From an uncultured Draconibacterium sp. (GTDB taxonomy: Bacteria; Bacteroidota; Bacteroidia; Bacteroidales; Prolixibacteraceae), in the NCBI RefSeq assembly GCF_963676735.1, contig NZ_OY781464.1, positions 467,001 to 531,000 of the forward strand: a stretch of DNA of 64,000 nt, given 5' to 3'. Below are positions 19,097 to 27,380 of the stretch, piece by piece (position 1 is the first letter of the stretch; every line of letters begins with the position of its first letter). A program made the position numbers and the translations under genes. Under the pieces are notes generated by a model, which saw only the letters and a list, made by a program, of their open reading frames with translations, ran no database searches and had not been told where the DNA came from.

Positions 19097-20863
19097 ATGA
19101 TGACAATGAAAAAAAATATTTTATTCCTTCTGGTCAGTTTATTGGTTTTGTCGGGCTGCGAAGATATGTTCGACCCGGCCATCGAGAACTTTAAGGATCT
19201 CGACCTGATGTATTCTGACCCGGTTTATGCCCAGGGCATATTAACAACTACTTACAGGTATTTGCCAAATACTTACAACAATACCGAATACGCAACCGAC
19301 GATGCAGTTACAAACGACAAAGACAATTCATACTTAAAAATGGCCACTGGCTCGTGGACAGCGTCGGAAAACCCGGTTAATATGTGGGTTGACGGATATG
19401 GCGCGATTCAGTATATTAATACATTTTTGGCCCGATGCGACGATGTCCCATGGGCAAAAGACCCTGAAGCAAACCAGCTTTTCACCATCCGAATGAAAGG
19501 TGAAGCCTACGGTTTAAGAGGCGTATTTTTATACTACCTTCTAAGAAACCATGGCGGCTATGCTGAAAACGGCGAGTTATTGGGCGTACCAATCCTGAAA
19601 CAGTTTCAGGATGCAAATGCTGATTTTAATATTCCACGTGCAACCTATCAGCAATGCGTTGACCAGATTATCAGCGACTTGGATAGCGCTATTTATTTGC
19701 TGCCGCTGGAATACGAAGATGCCGGCTCTTTAAGCGAAGTTCCCGATAAATTTCAAGGAATGGTTTCGCTGTCGAGCACCTACAACAGGGCAATGGGTAG
19801 TTTGTTTAAACAATTGCTTGATGGTAGAATTGCAATGGCCTACCGCTCTAAAGTAGCCTTGATGGCTGCAAGTCCTGCCTATCAAACTTCTGCTTCGTGG
19901 GAAGAAGCAGCAACTTATTCGGCCGAGGTACTGGAGCAAATCGTTGGTGTATTGGGAATTGATGCAACCGGTAATACCTATTTTGCCAATACCGACGAAA
20001 TTGATGCCTTGGTTGAAGGAAATAACCCGGATGAGATTCTGTGGAGAACAGGTATTTCTACCTTAACCTCGTCGCAGGAATCAAACCACTTTCCTCCGTC
20101 TATATTCGGAGAAGGACAAATGAATCCTACACACAACCTGGTAGAATCATTTCCAATGAGCAACGGGTATCCAATTGATCATCCGTCAAGTGGTTTTGAC
20201 GCAGAAAATCCTTACCTAAACAGAGACCCTCGTTTATCGAATAACATTGTGTACGACGGTAGTACCGTTGGTGTTTATGATACGCCAATTTATACCGGGA
20301 GTGCATCGGAAACCGATGACGGTATTAACAAACGCGAAACATCAACACGTACCGGTTACTACATGAAAAAACGCCTTCGTATGGATGTTAACTACGACAA
20401 TGCAAGTGGGTCGTGGCAAGGGCAGGATAATTATACTCCGCGTATTCGTTACACCGAGATTTTCCTGAACTACGCCGAGGCAGCCAACGAAGCTTACGGG
20501 CCAACAGGTTCGGCTCCAAATGCAAGTTATTCGGCGGTTGATGTAATTCGGGCTATTCGCGAAAGAGCGCTGGGAACATCAGAAGACCCCTACCTGGATG
20601 AATGTGCCGGCGACCAGGAAAAAATGCGACAGCTAATCCGTAACGAAAGAAGACTTGAGCTTTGTTTCGAAGGATTCCGTTTCTGGGACCTGCGCCGTTG
20701 GGAAGCAGACTTAACCGAAACAGCAAAGGGCTTCGATGTAAGTACCGGCGAGACATTTGATGTTGAACTGCGTTCTTACAGCAACTACATGACTTATGGA
20801 CCAATTCCATTTAGCGAGATTCTAAAATACAGCAACCTCTTGCAAAACAAGGGATGGAAATAG
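19097..20863 (+). CDS. SusD/RagB-family glycan-binding lipoprotein
   Basis: 588 residues with a lipoprotein signal ending VLSGC (C21). Features typical of SusD are YGAIQYINTFLARCD, the helical GEAYGLRGVFLYYLLRNHGGY, the C-terminal IRYTEIFLNYAEAANEAYG and the end block IRNERRLELCFEGFRFWDLRRW. It caps the SusC barrel on the cell surface and captures glycan chains. The gene is intact even though its SusC partner is truncated. ATG codons at 19097, 19100 and 19106 are all possible; the difference is at most three residues. It is followed by the DUF1735 lipoprotein. Confidence 0.95.
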   Translation: MMTMKKNILFLLVSLLVLSGCEDMFDPAIENFKDLDLMYSDPVYAQGILTTTYRYLPNTYNNTEYATDDAVTNDKDNSYLKMATGSWTASENPVNMWVDGYGAIQYINTFLARCDDVPWAKDPEANQLFTIRMKGEAYGLRGVFLYYLLRNHGGYAENGELLGVPILKQFQDANADFNIPRATYQQCVDQIISDLDSAIYLLPLEYEDAGSLSEVPDKFQGMVSLSSTYNRAMGSLFKQLLDGRIAMAYRSKVALMAASPAYQTSASWEEAATYSAEVLEQIVGVLGIDATGNTYFANTDEIDALVEGNNPDEILWRTGISTLTSSQESNHFPPSIFGEGQMNPTHNLVESFPMSNGYPIDHPSSGFDAENPYLNRDPRLSNNIVYDGSTVGVYDTPIYTGSASETDDGINKRETSTRTGYYMKKRLRMDVNYDNASGSWQGQDNYTPRIRYTEIFLNYAEAANEAYGPTGSAPNASYSAVDVIRAIRERALGTSEDPYLDECAGDQEKMRQLIRNERRLELCFEGFRFWDLRRWEADLTETAKGFDVSTGETFDVELRSYSNYMTYGPIPFSEILKYSNLLQNKGWK

Positions 20864-20883
20864 AAAAAATAAAAATTACGGAT

Positions 20884-21915
20884 ATGAAAGTTAACAAGAT
20901 ATTATTGGTGATTTTTTTGGCAGGACTTTTATTCTCCTGCGAAAATAATGACGTTACTTATCCTGATTTCGATTATACAACAGTATACTTCGCCAATCAG
21001 TATCCAATGAGGACGCTCGAGTTGGGAGACGACCCTGAGGTGGATAACTCGCTCGATAACGAGAAAAAAGTAAAGATTACCGCCACAATGGGAGGTGTTT
21101 ACTCTAACTCAGAATACCGAACAATCGACTTTGTTATTGATGAGTCGTTGTGCGATGGTGTAAGCTTTGAAAATGGTAATGAATTAAAACCATTACCAAC
21201 GAACTATTATACGCTTGAAAGTAACCAAATTACTATTGAGCCGGGAAGTGTACTTGGTGGTGTTACCGTTAGTCTTACCGATGCATTTTTTGCCGATTCG
21301 CTAACCATTGGCGACAGGTATGTAATACCGGTTTTAATGACAGGTGTTGAAAATGCCGACAGTATCCTGTCGGGAAAACCGTCGGTTGATAGTCCGGAAA
21401 AACTGGTAAGTACCGATTGGGTAATTTCACCCAAAGACTATGTGCTTTACGGTATTAAATATGTAAATCCTTACCATGCATTTTACCTGCGTCGCGGCGT
21501 TGACCAAATTAGCGGAGGAGGGAACAGTATAACCGATGTTCGCCGTAAAGAATATGTGGAATACGACGAGGTGGTAAATGTTTCAACGGTATCGTTAAAA
21601 GAATGTTTATTACCCATAACCATTTACGAAGATGATGATTTAACGTCAAGAGCATCGGTTGATTTGATACTAACTTTTGATGATAACAACAACTGTACAG
21701 TTTCTGCCAACTCGGATTCGTACCAGGTTAGCGGAACAGGTAAATTTGTTACCGATGGCGAAAAAAACAGTATGGGTGGATTAGACCGTGATGGTTTATA
21801 TCTTGATTATACCGTTGAGCTTACCGACCTGGGGTATACCTACGCCACCAAAGATACACTGGTGTGCCGAAACAGAGGCATTGCTCCTGAATATTATAGC
21901 ATAACAGTACAGTAG
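20884..21915 (+). CDS. DUF1735/DUF4361 surface lipoprotein
   Basis: 343 residues from the ATG at 20884, which begins the lipoprotein signal MKVNKILLVIFLAGLLFSC (C19). A longer frame overlapping the end of susD has no signal sequence in its first ten codons. The N-terminal domain (about 25-160) fits DUF1735 (VYFANQYPMRTLELGDD, then FVIDESLCDGV and YTLESNQITIEPGS). The C-terminal part (about 180-343) fits the DUF4361 lipocalin-like domain (GKFVTDGEKNSMGGLDRDGLYLDYTVE). Such proteins sit directly after SusD in many loci and are thought to be surface glycan-binding proteins. The ligand here is presumably xylan. Confidence 0.8.
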   Translation: MKVNKILLVIFLAGLLFSCENNDVTYPDFDYTTVYFANQYPMRTLELGDDPEVDNSLDNEKKVKITATMGGVYSNSEYRTIDFVIDESLCDGVSFENGNELKPLPTNYYTLESNQITIEPGSVLGGVTVSLTDAFFADSLTIGDRYVIPVLMTGVENADSILSGKPSVDSPEKLVSTDWVISPKDYVLYGIKYVNPYHAFYLRRGVDQISGGGNSITDVRRKEYVEYDEVVNVSTVSLKECLLPITIYEDDDLTSRASVDLILTFDDNNNCTVSANSDSYQVSGTGKFVTDGEKNSMGGLDRDGLYLDYTVELTDLGYTYATKDTLVCRNRGIAPEYYSITVQ

Positions 21916-21931
21916 AATAAAATCAAAAGTT

Positions 21932-24094
21932 ATGAGAAGATTTAGTAAAAATTATATAGCAATATTAGCGGCAGCCACTTTGTTGTTTTCTTGTACCGAG
22001 CTTGATGATGTAGTGGATACAGGCATAGAAATTCAAAAACCAACAAGTGTTATTGATGCCGAGGAACTCAATGCATACGAAGTTCTGAGAACATACTCCG
22101 GAGATTTGGTTTTAGGTGCAAATGCAGCTGAAGGCAACATTTCGGGAACAAACCCGGCATCTACGCTGCTCGAGACAAATTTCGAACAGGTAACACCGGT
22201 AACCGAACTTAATCAGAATGTGATAATGGCTGACGATGGTACAACCGACTTTTCGTCTATTGAAAGCTACATTAGCAAGGCTCAGGAGAGAGGTTTGTCG
22301 GTGTATGGAGGTACTCTTGTTTCAAGTACAAATCAAAACGATGTTTATTTGAAGGGACTTGTCGAGCCATTCTCTTTTTATACGCCACTGTTTCCTAACA
22401 TGGTAATTCATGGTCCGTTAAACGACGGAACTTTTACCAATTGGGTAACCAACGGAAATGTAACGACTGAAGACTATCTGGGACAAGCATCTGTAAAAAT
22501 GGTTACCGGAGCTACTGCCGGTGCCGGCGATGCTACTTCTTTGCAATCACCTTCGTACATTGTTGAAGATGGCGCCAAGTTTGAAATGACGTTTTACCTG
22601 CTGGCAAACAAGGTAGCCGAAGGCCGTGTTGTTTTTAGCGGATTAAACAATAACGAGCCGGAATTAGACTGGTTCGGCGACGGAACAGGTGCCAGTCCTA
22701 CTTTTACCACAAAAGTGGGTTGGAATACAATTAAAATTCAAACCAATGATTTTGATGGAAGCGGACAGTTTTCGTTTAGAATTGAGTTGGGAAATACACC
22801 AAACGTTACCTATTACTTAAACATAAAAGGACTTTCGGTTGTAAACCTGAACGGTTCGGTTGATAACCCGGATGAAATTTTCCTGGAATGTGAAGATGCC
22901 CAGCAAATTGGAGCATTCATGATATTGAATACCGACAGCGAAGCCGCAGTATCAGGAGGAAAATATTTAGAAGGTATTATAGACGGCGACAGAGGTACTT
23001 ACGATACCGGCACCGGTTTACCGTCTGACGCTGTAAATACCGATATGCAGTTTGTCTATACATTTAACGTGCGCACAACCGGTACATACTATATCTGGTT
23101 GCGACACCGTTGTCATGAAGCTTATGGTGGCGACGATTCATGGTTCTTTAGTGTTGATGGCAATCAATATTATTATCCGAATGGTATTGAAAACCAAAAC
23201 AGTGATACCTGGTCATGGTCGAAACATTTTGATGGAAACGGAGATGCTTTCGATTTAGAAGCCGGTGAGCATACCATTGCCTTTAAAATTAGGGAAAGTG
23301 GTCATTATTTCGATAAAATCTACATTACAATGACCGTTAACGAGCCTACTGGCCTTGGTACTGCTGCAATTGCACAGGAAGAGGTTTTGCTTGATGTTTC
23401 AAAGGAAGAGAAACAACAGATTATTGGCGAAGCCTTAAATTCATGGGTGTCAGGCGTAGTTAATGCTTGTAAAGATAATATTACTGCATGGGATGTAGTA
23501 AAAAACCCGATGGATGATTACAATCCGCAAGAGCTAAAAACCGGAAAGAATAAAGAGCAGGAAAGTGGCGAATTCTTTTGGCAGGATTACCTGGGTGCAA
23601 AGTATGCCGTTGATGCGTTTACTTATGCACGCGAAAATGCAAATACAGGAGACTTGCTGTTTATTAGTGATTATGGCCTGGAAAGTAACCTGGTTAAATG
23701 TAGGGGATTGATAGCCTACATTAATTACCTCGACAGCCAGGGCGCTCCAATCGATGGTATTACAACACAAATGCACCTTACCCTCGAGTCGGATATGGAT
23801 AAGGTGGCAACCATGTTTGAGTTACTGGCTGCCACAGGAAAAATCATTAGAATTGCCGACTTGAAAGTTTCCCTGGATACTTCAGACCCAACAGTTGAAA
23901 TGCTACAGGAACAAACCGCTATGTACAAATCGGTAATAGAAATGTACAAGAGTTATGTGCCAGCAGCGCAACAATACGGAATTTCTCTGATGGGAGCAAA
24001 CGACTCGAATGACGAAAAATATGGACTATGGCATGCAAATTATAATCGCAAACCTGCATATGCCGGTTTCGCCGATGGTTTGTCTGGTAATTAA
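21932..24094 (+). CDS. GH10-like surface lipoprotein lacking catalytic glutamates (pseudo-xylanase)
   Basis: 720 residues, lipoprotein signal ending LLFSC (C21). The GH10 fold is split. Residues about 45-140 match its front half (DLVLGANAAEGN, then AQERGLSVYGGTLVSSTNQN in place of GHTLVWHSQ). Residues about 490-720 match its back half. Between them sit two carbohydrate-binding-like domains: one around 170-310, and one around 320-470 starting IFLECEDAQQIG and ending HYFDKIYITM. The acid/base motif DVVNEA is DVVKNP (N525 where Glu should be) and the nucleophile motif TELD is IADLK (D643). The GH10 xylanase at 58870 keeps both. With the SusD-adjacent position this indicates a xylan-binding surface protein, not an enzyme. 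Insertion of binding modules into GH10 is known in Bacteroides xylanases. Confidence 0.8.
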   Translation: MRRFSKNYIAILAAATLLFSCTELDDVVDTGIEIQKPTSVIDAEELNAYEVLRTYSGDLVLGANAAEGNISGTNPASTLLETNFEQVTPVTELNQNVIMADDGTTDFSSIESYISKAQERGLSVYGGTLVSSTNQNDVYLKGLVEPFSFYTPLFPNMVIHGPLNDGTFTNWVTNGNVTTEDYLGQASVKMVTGATAGAGDATSLQSPSYIVEDGAKFEMTFYLLANKVAEGRVVFSGLNNNEPELDWFGDGTGASPTFTTKVGWNTIKIQTNDFDGSGQFSFRIELGNTPNVTYYLNIKGLSVVNLNGSVDNPDEIFLECEDAQQIGAFMILNTDSEAAVSGGKYLEGIIDGDRGTYDTGTGLPSDAVNTDMQFVYTFNVRTTGTYYIWLRHRCHEAYGGDDSWFFSVDGNQYYYPNGIENQNSDTWSWSKHFDGNGDAFDLEAGEHTIAFKIRESGHYFDKIYITMTVNEPTGLGTAAIAQEEVLLDVSKEEKQQIIGEALNSWVSGVVNACKDNITAWDVVKNPMDDYNPQELKTGKNKEQESGEFFWQDYLGAKYAVDAFTYARENANTGDLLFISDYGLESNLVKCRGLIAYINYLDSQGAPIDGITTQMHLTLESDMDKVATMFELLAATGKIIRIADLKVSLDTSDPTVEMLQEQTAMYKSVIEMYKSYVPAAQQYGISLMGANDSNDEKYGLWHANYNRKPAYAGFADGLSGN

Positions 24095-24104
24095 TAATAC
24101 AAAC

Positions 24105-24140
24105 GGAAGTGAGTGGTTTCTTCCATTCGCTTCCCTTTAA
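24105..24140 (+). terminator. Hairpin after the pseudo-GH10 gene
   Basis: GGAAGTGAGTGG (24105-24116) pairs with CCATTCGCTTCC (24123-24134) with two G-T pairs around a 6-base loop; CTTTAAAA follows. The T-run is short, so it may only partly stop transcription and lower expression of the six-repeat gene. Confidence 0.45.
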
Positions 24141-24185
24141 AACACCAGATGTTAAGCTTGATTAGATTAATAAAATTCTGAAATT

Positions 24186-27059
24186 ATGAGAAAAATAAAT
24201 ACTTTACTAATACTTTTTTTGTTGTCTGTTTCGGCAGCATTTGCACAGCCTGAACTGCCCAGCGGTTATGTTTCTGTATACTCGATAAACTCAGAAACCG
24301 AACTGGCACCTTTAGCTGTTGAGGGGGGAGCAAGTACCCAGTTGTTAGGTCCCGCAAGTGGTTGGGGAGAAGCTACTGATTACGATTTTTCAGACTACAC
24401 CAAGTTAGCTGTAAAAATAACGTTTGACGCTGCCGATGCAGGGCACGATATAGCTATTCGCTTCTCGGTTAATGCCACAGGAGCAAAATTACACAAGTTT
24501 ACCTTGCCCAACGAGGGAACATCGTTTGTTGCTGAAATCGACCTGGCTGAATATGCCGATGAGGCAGGAAAAGTGCTTTTCGGTGGGATTGTTTTTTACA
24601 ATGGCGCTAGCCACTGGAGTTTTACATACGATGGCACTGCCGCCACGCAGGCCTGTACAATTGAGTATGTTGCGCTTCAGGAAAAGCTAAAACTGCCTGC
24701 AGGTTATGTTTCGGTATACTCAATCAATGACGAAACCGAAAAAGCACCAATAGGAATCGACGGCGGCGCAAGCTATCAATTATTAGGACCTGCCCAGGGG
24801 TGGGGAGAATCAACAGATTACGATTTTTCAGACTACGAGAAATTAGCTGTAAAAATAACTTTTGACGCTGCCGACGCAGGGAACGATGTGGCGATACGTT
24901 TTTCGGTTAATGCTACTGGAGCAAAATTACACAAGTTTACCTTGCCAAGCGAAGGAACTTCATTTGTTGCAGAAATTGACCTGGCAGAATACGCCAATGA
25001 AGAAGGACAAGTTCTTTTCGGCGGTATTGTTTTTTACAATGGTGCCAGCCACTGGAGTTTTTCGTACGATGGCACAGCTGCCACGCAGGCTTGTACAGTT
25101 GATTATGTTGCGCTTAAAGAGAAGTTGAAACTCCCTGAGGGGTATGTTTCAGTTTATTCGGTAAATGACGAAACCGAAAAAGCACCATTGAGCATTGATG
25201 GCGGTGCCAGCTACCAGTTGTTAGGGCCTGCCAGTGGTTGGGGAGAATCAACAGATTACGATTTCTCGAACTACGAGAAATTAGCCGTAAAAGTAACTTT
25301 TGACCCGGCCGATGCAGGGCACGACTTTGCAATTCGTTTTTCGGTGAATGCCACCGGAGCAAAATTGCATAAGTTTACCTTGCCAAACGAAGGAAATACA
25401 TTTGTTGCAGAAATTGATTTGGCCGAATACGCTGATGATGCAGGAAAAGTTCTTTTTGGAGGAATTGTATTTTACAACGGTGCAAGCCACTGGAGCTTTT
25501 CGTACGATGGCACGGCTGCCACACAGGCTTGTACAATCGATTATGTTGCGCTTCAAGAGAAAGGCTCAAGCATACCACTTCCTCAAGGCTATGTTTCTTA
25601 TTATTCTATTAATGCGGAAGAGGAACGAGCTCCTGTTGTGATAGAAGGCGGTGCTGCTCTTCAGCTTGGCGGACCAGCTGATTGGGGAAATTCTACCCAG
25701 TACGATTTATCAAACTATGAAGCATTGGCTTTCAAGATTAGTTACGACCCTGCTGATGCAGGTAATCAGGTGGCTATTCGTTTTAATATTAACGGGAGTG
25801 TAAAATTACACATAGTAACACTTCCTGCAGAAGACACTAGCGTGGTTGAGGTGATTGATATTACACAATATGCTGACGAAGATGGAACTGCCATTAACGG
25901 AGGGATCTTTTTTTACAATGGAGCTACACACTGGAGCTTCGCTTATGATGGCACTGCGGCCACCCAGGCTTGTAGAATCGATTATATTGCACTTAAAGAG
26001 AAACTGAAACTGCCGGAGGGCTACGTTTCAGTGTACTCAATTAATGAAGAATCTGAAAGGGCTCCAATCAGTATTGACGGCGGAGCCAGCCTCCAGTTGA
26101 TAGGGCCTGCCAACGGTTGGGGAGAAGCAACCGATTACGATTTCTCAAATTTCGAGAAGTTGGTGTTTAATATAACCTTTGATCCTGCTGATGCAGGTAA
26201 CGACATTGCCATTCGCTTTTCGGTGAACAATACAGGTGCGAAACTACATAAGTTTACATTACCCACCGAAGGAACAGAGTTCATTGCTGAGATTGACCTG
26301 ACCGAATATGCCGATGGTGATGGCAACATTCTTTTTGGTGGAATTGTATTCTACAATGGTGCCAGCCACTGGAGTTTCTCTTACGACGGTACAGCTGCTA
26401 CACAGGCTTGTACAATCAACTATGTTGCATTAAAAGAAAAACCAGAGATAGATCCCCGCCAGATTCCTGAAGGTTACATTTCAATTTATTCGTTAAAAGC
26501 AGAAACAGAACTGGCACCCCGTGATTTGGCTGCAGGTGAAAGCTTTCAGTTGCTGGGTTCGGCTGATAACTGGGGCTCAAGCATGGATTACGATTTAACC
26601 AATTACGAAACACTTGCTGTACAGGTAGCTTACGACTCTATAAATGCCGGTAAAGAAGTGGCCTTGCGTTTTTCGGTAGATGGATGGACCTACCTTCATT
26701 TGTTCACCCTACCGGTAGAAGGTGATTTAGTAATGGAAGAGATTTATTTGGCAGATTATGCAAATGCTAACGGAGAGGTTCTGTTAGGCGGAATTGTTTT
26801 CTACAACGGAGCAAGTCACTGGAGTTTCTTGTACACCGAGCCATCAACCGAAGCGGTTACTATCGATTTCGTTGCACTGAAACCATCTATTCTTACCGGT
26901 ATTCCAATGGTTCGAACCAAAGATCCAAATGCGCTGGTGAATGTATACAGCATAACTGGTGCTGCCATTCGTCTTAATGTAAAACGCTCGGAGGCAACCC
27001 GTGGATTAAAACAGGGACTCTACCTTGTTGGGCGCGAAAAAGTTTATGTTACCCATTAA
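24186..27059 (+). CDS. Secreted protein of six tandem ~147-residue beta-sandwich-like repeats with T9SS tail
   Basis: 957 residues: signal peptide (LLSVSAAFAQ), six tandem repeats, then a T9SS-type sorting domain from about residue 900 (VNVYSITGAAIRL, ending GLYLVGREKVYVTH). Repeat starts, taken at the glycine of GYVSVYSIN, are residues 27, 173, 319, 468, 612 and 763. Each repeat carries TDYDFSDYEKLAVKITFD, IRFSVNATGAKLHKFTLP, EIDLAEYA and GGIVFYNGASHWSF. Repeats 1, 2, 3 and 5 are very alike; 4 and 6 are diverged. No catalytic motif or known family is recognised. The conserved aromatics and position at the end of the SusCD operon suggest a multivalent carbohydrate-binding protein, but that is inference. 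Confidence 0.8.
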   Translation: MRKINTLLILFLLSVSAAFAQPELPSGYVSVYSINSETELAPLAVEGGASTQLLGPASGWGEATDYDFSDYTKLAVKITFDAADAGHDIAIRFSVNATGAKLHKFTLPNEGTSFVAEIDLAEYADEAGKVLFGGIVFYNGASHWSFTYDGTAATQACTIEYVALQEKLKLPAGYVSVYSINDETEKAPIGIDGGASYQLLGPAQGWGESTDYDFSDYEKLAVKITFDAADAGNDVAIRFSVNATGAKLHKFTLPSEGTSFVAEIDLAEYANEEGQVLFGGIVFYNGASHWSFSYDGTAATQACTVDYVALKEKLKLPEGYVSVYSVNDETEKAPLSIDGGASYQLLGPASGWGESTDYDFSNYEKLAVKVTFDPADAGHDFAIRFSVNATGAKLHKFTLPNEGNTFVAEIDLAEYADDAGKVLFGGIVFYNGASHWSFSYDGTAATQACTIDYVALQEKGSSIPLPQGYVSYYSINAEEERAPVVIEGGAALQLGGPADWGNSTQYDLSNYEALAFKISYDPADAGNQVAIRFNINGSVKLHIVTLPAEDTSVVEVIDITQYADEDGTAINGGIFFYNGATHWSFAYDGTAATQACRIDYIALKEKLKLPEGYVSVYSINEESERAPISIDGGASLQLIGPANGWGEATDYDFSNFEKLVFNITFDPADAGNDIAIRFSVNNTGAKLHKFTLPTEGTEFIAEIDLTEYADGDGNILFGGIVFYNGASHWSFSYDGTAATQACTINYVALKEKPEIDPRQIPEGYISIYSLKAETELAPRDLAAGESFQLLGSADNWGSSMDYDLTNYETLAVQVAYDSINAGKEVALRFSVDGWTYLHLFTLPVEGDLVMEEIYLADYANANGEVLLGGIVFYNGASHWSFLYTEPSTEAVTIDFVALKPSILTGIPMVRTKDPNALVNVYSITGAAIRLNVKRSEATRGLKQGLYLVGREKVYVTH

Positions 27060-27153
27060 TTTGGGAGATATAAAGTCTGTAAATCGTGTTGTCTGAATAA
27101 AGACAATAAATGGGAGTTAAAAATCGGGGAATGATCCAAATTCTGTTACGGGA

Positions 27154-27181
27154 TTTGGGACCCCGAATAAAAATATATTTG
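27154..27181 (+). promoter_or_regulatory. Possible promoter upstream of GH30
   Basis: TATATTTG at 27174-27181 matches TAnnTTTG, and a TTTG lies at 27154-27157. The 16-base gap is shorter than usual. The direct-repeat operator seen at the five other sites is not present at the expected place. A terminator-like hairpin follows at 27214. Confidence 0.35.
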
Positions 27182-27213
27182 TATAGATTTTAGTAGTTAG
27201 TTTAGGTTAAAAG

Positions 27214-27258
27214 ACCTTTGCAAAGCCCGCAATATGGGCTTTGTGAAGGTTTCTTTTT
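27214..27258 (+). terminator. Intrinsic terminator
   Basis: ACCTTTGCAAAGCCC (27214-27228) pairs with GGGCTTTGTGAAGGT (27236-27250) with two mismatches around a 7-base loop, followed by TTCTTTTT. It lies 155 bases after the six-repeat gene and would end the SusCD operon. Because it also lies downstream of a possible promoter at 27174, it may instead act in the GH30 leader. Confidence 0.75.
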
Positions 27259-27380
27259 AAAATAGGATGTTGAGTTTTTACTCCCTTTGAACAACCAGTG
27301 CTGCGCCTAATTGATTAACATTAAAAGTAATGTACGCTAGATTTTTTCCGTTTAAAAAAGATAGTTTAAACAAGAAACAA

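Noticed and set aside
24264..26900. Non-coding tandem repeat array or CRISPR
   Set aside because: The repeats are about 440 bases, codon-phased and lie within one open reading frame; they encode protein domains.
27089..27147. A sixth 21-bp direct-repeat operator before GH30
   Set aside because: TTGTCTGAATAAAG at 27089 resembles a half-site, but the partner 21 bp downstream matches poorly and no TAnnTTTG lies 37 bp after it.
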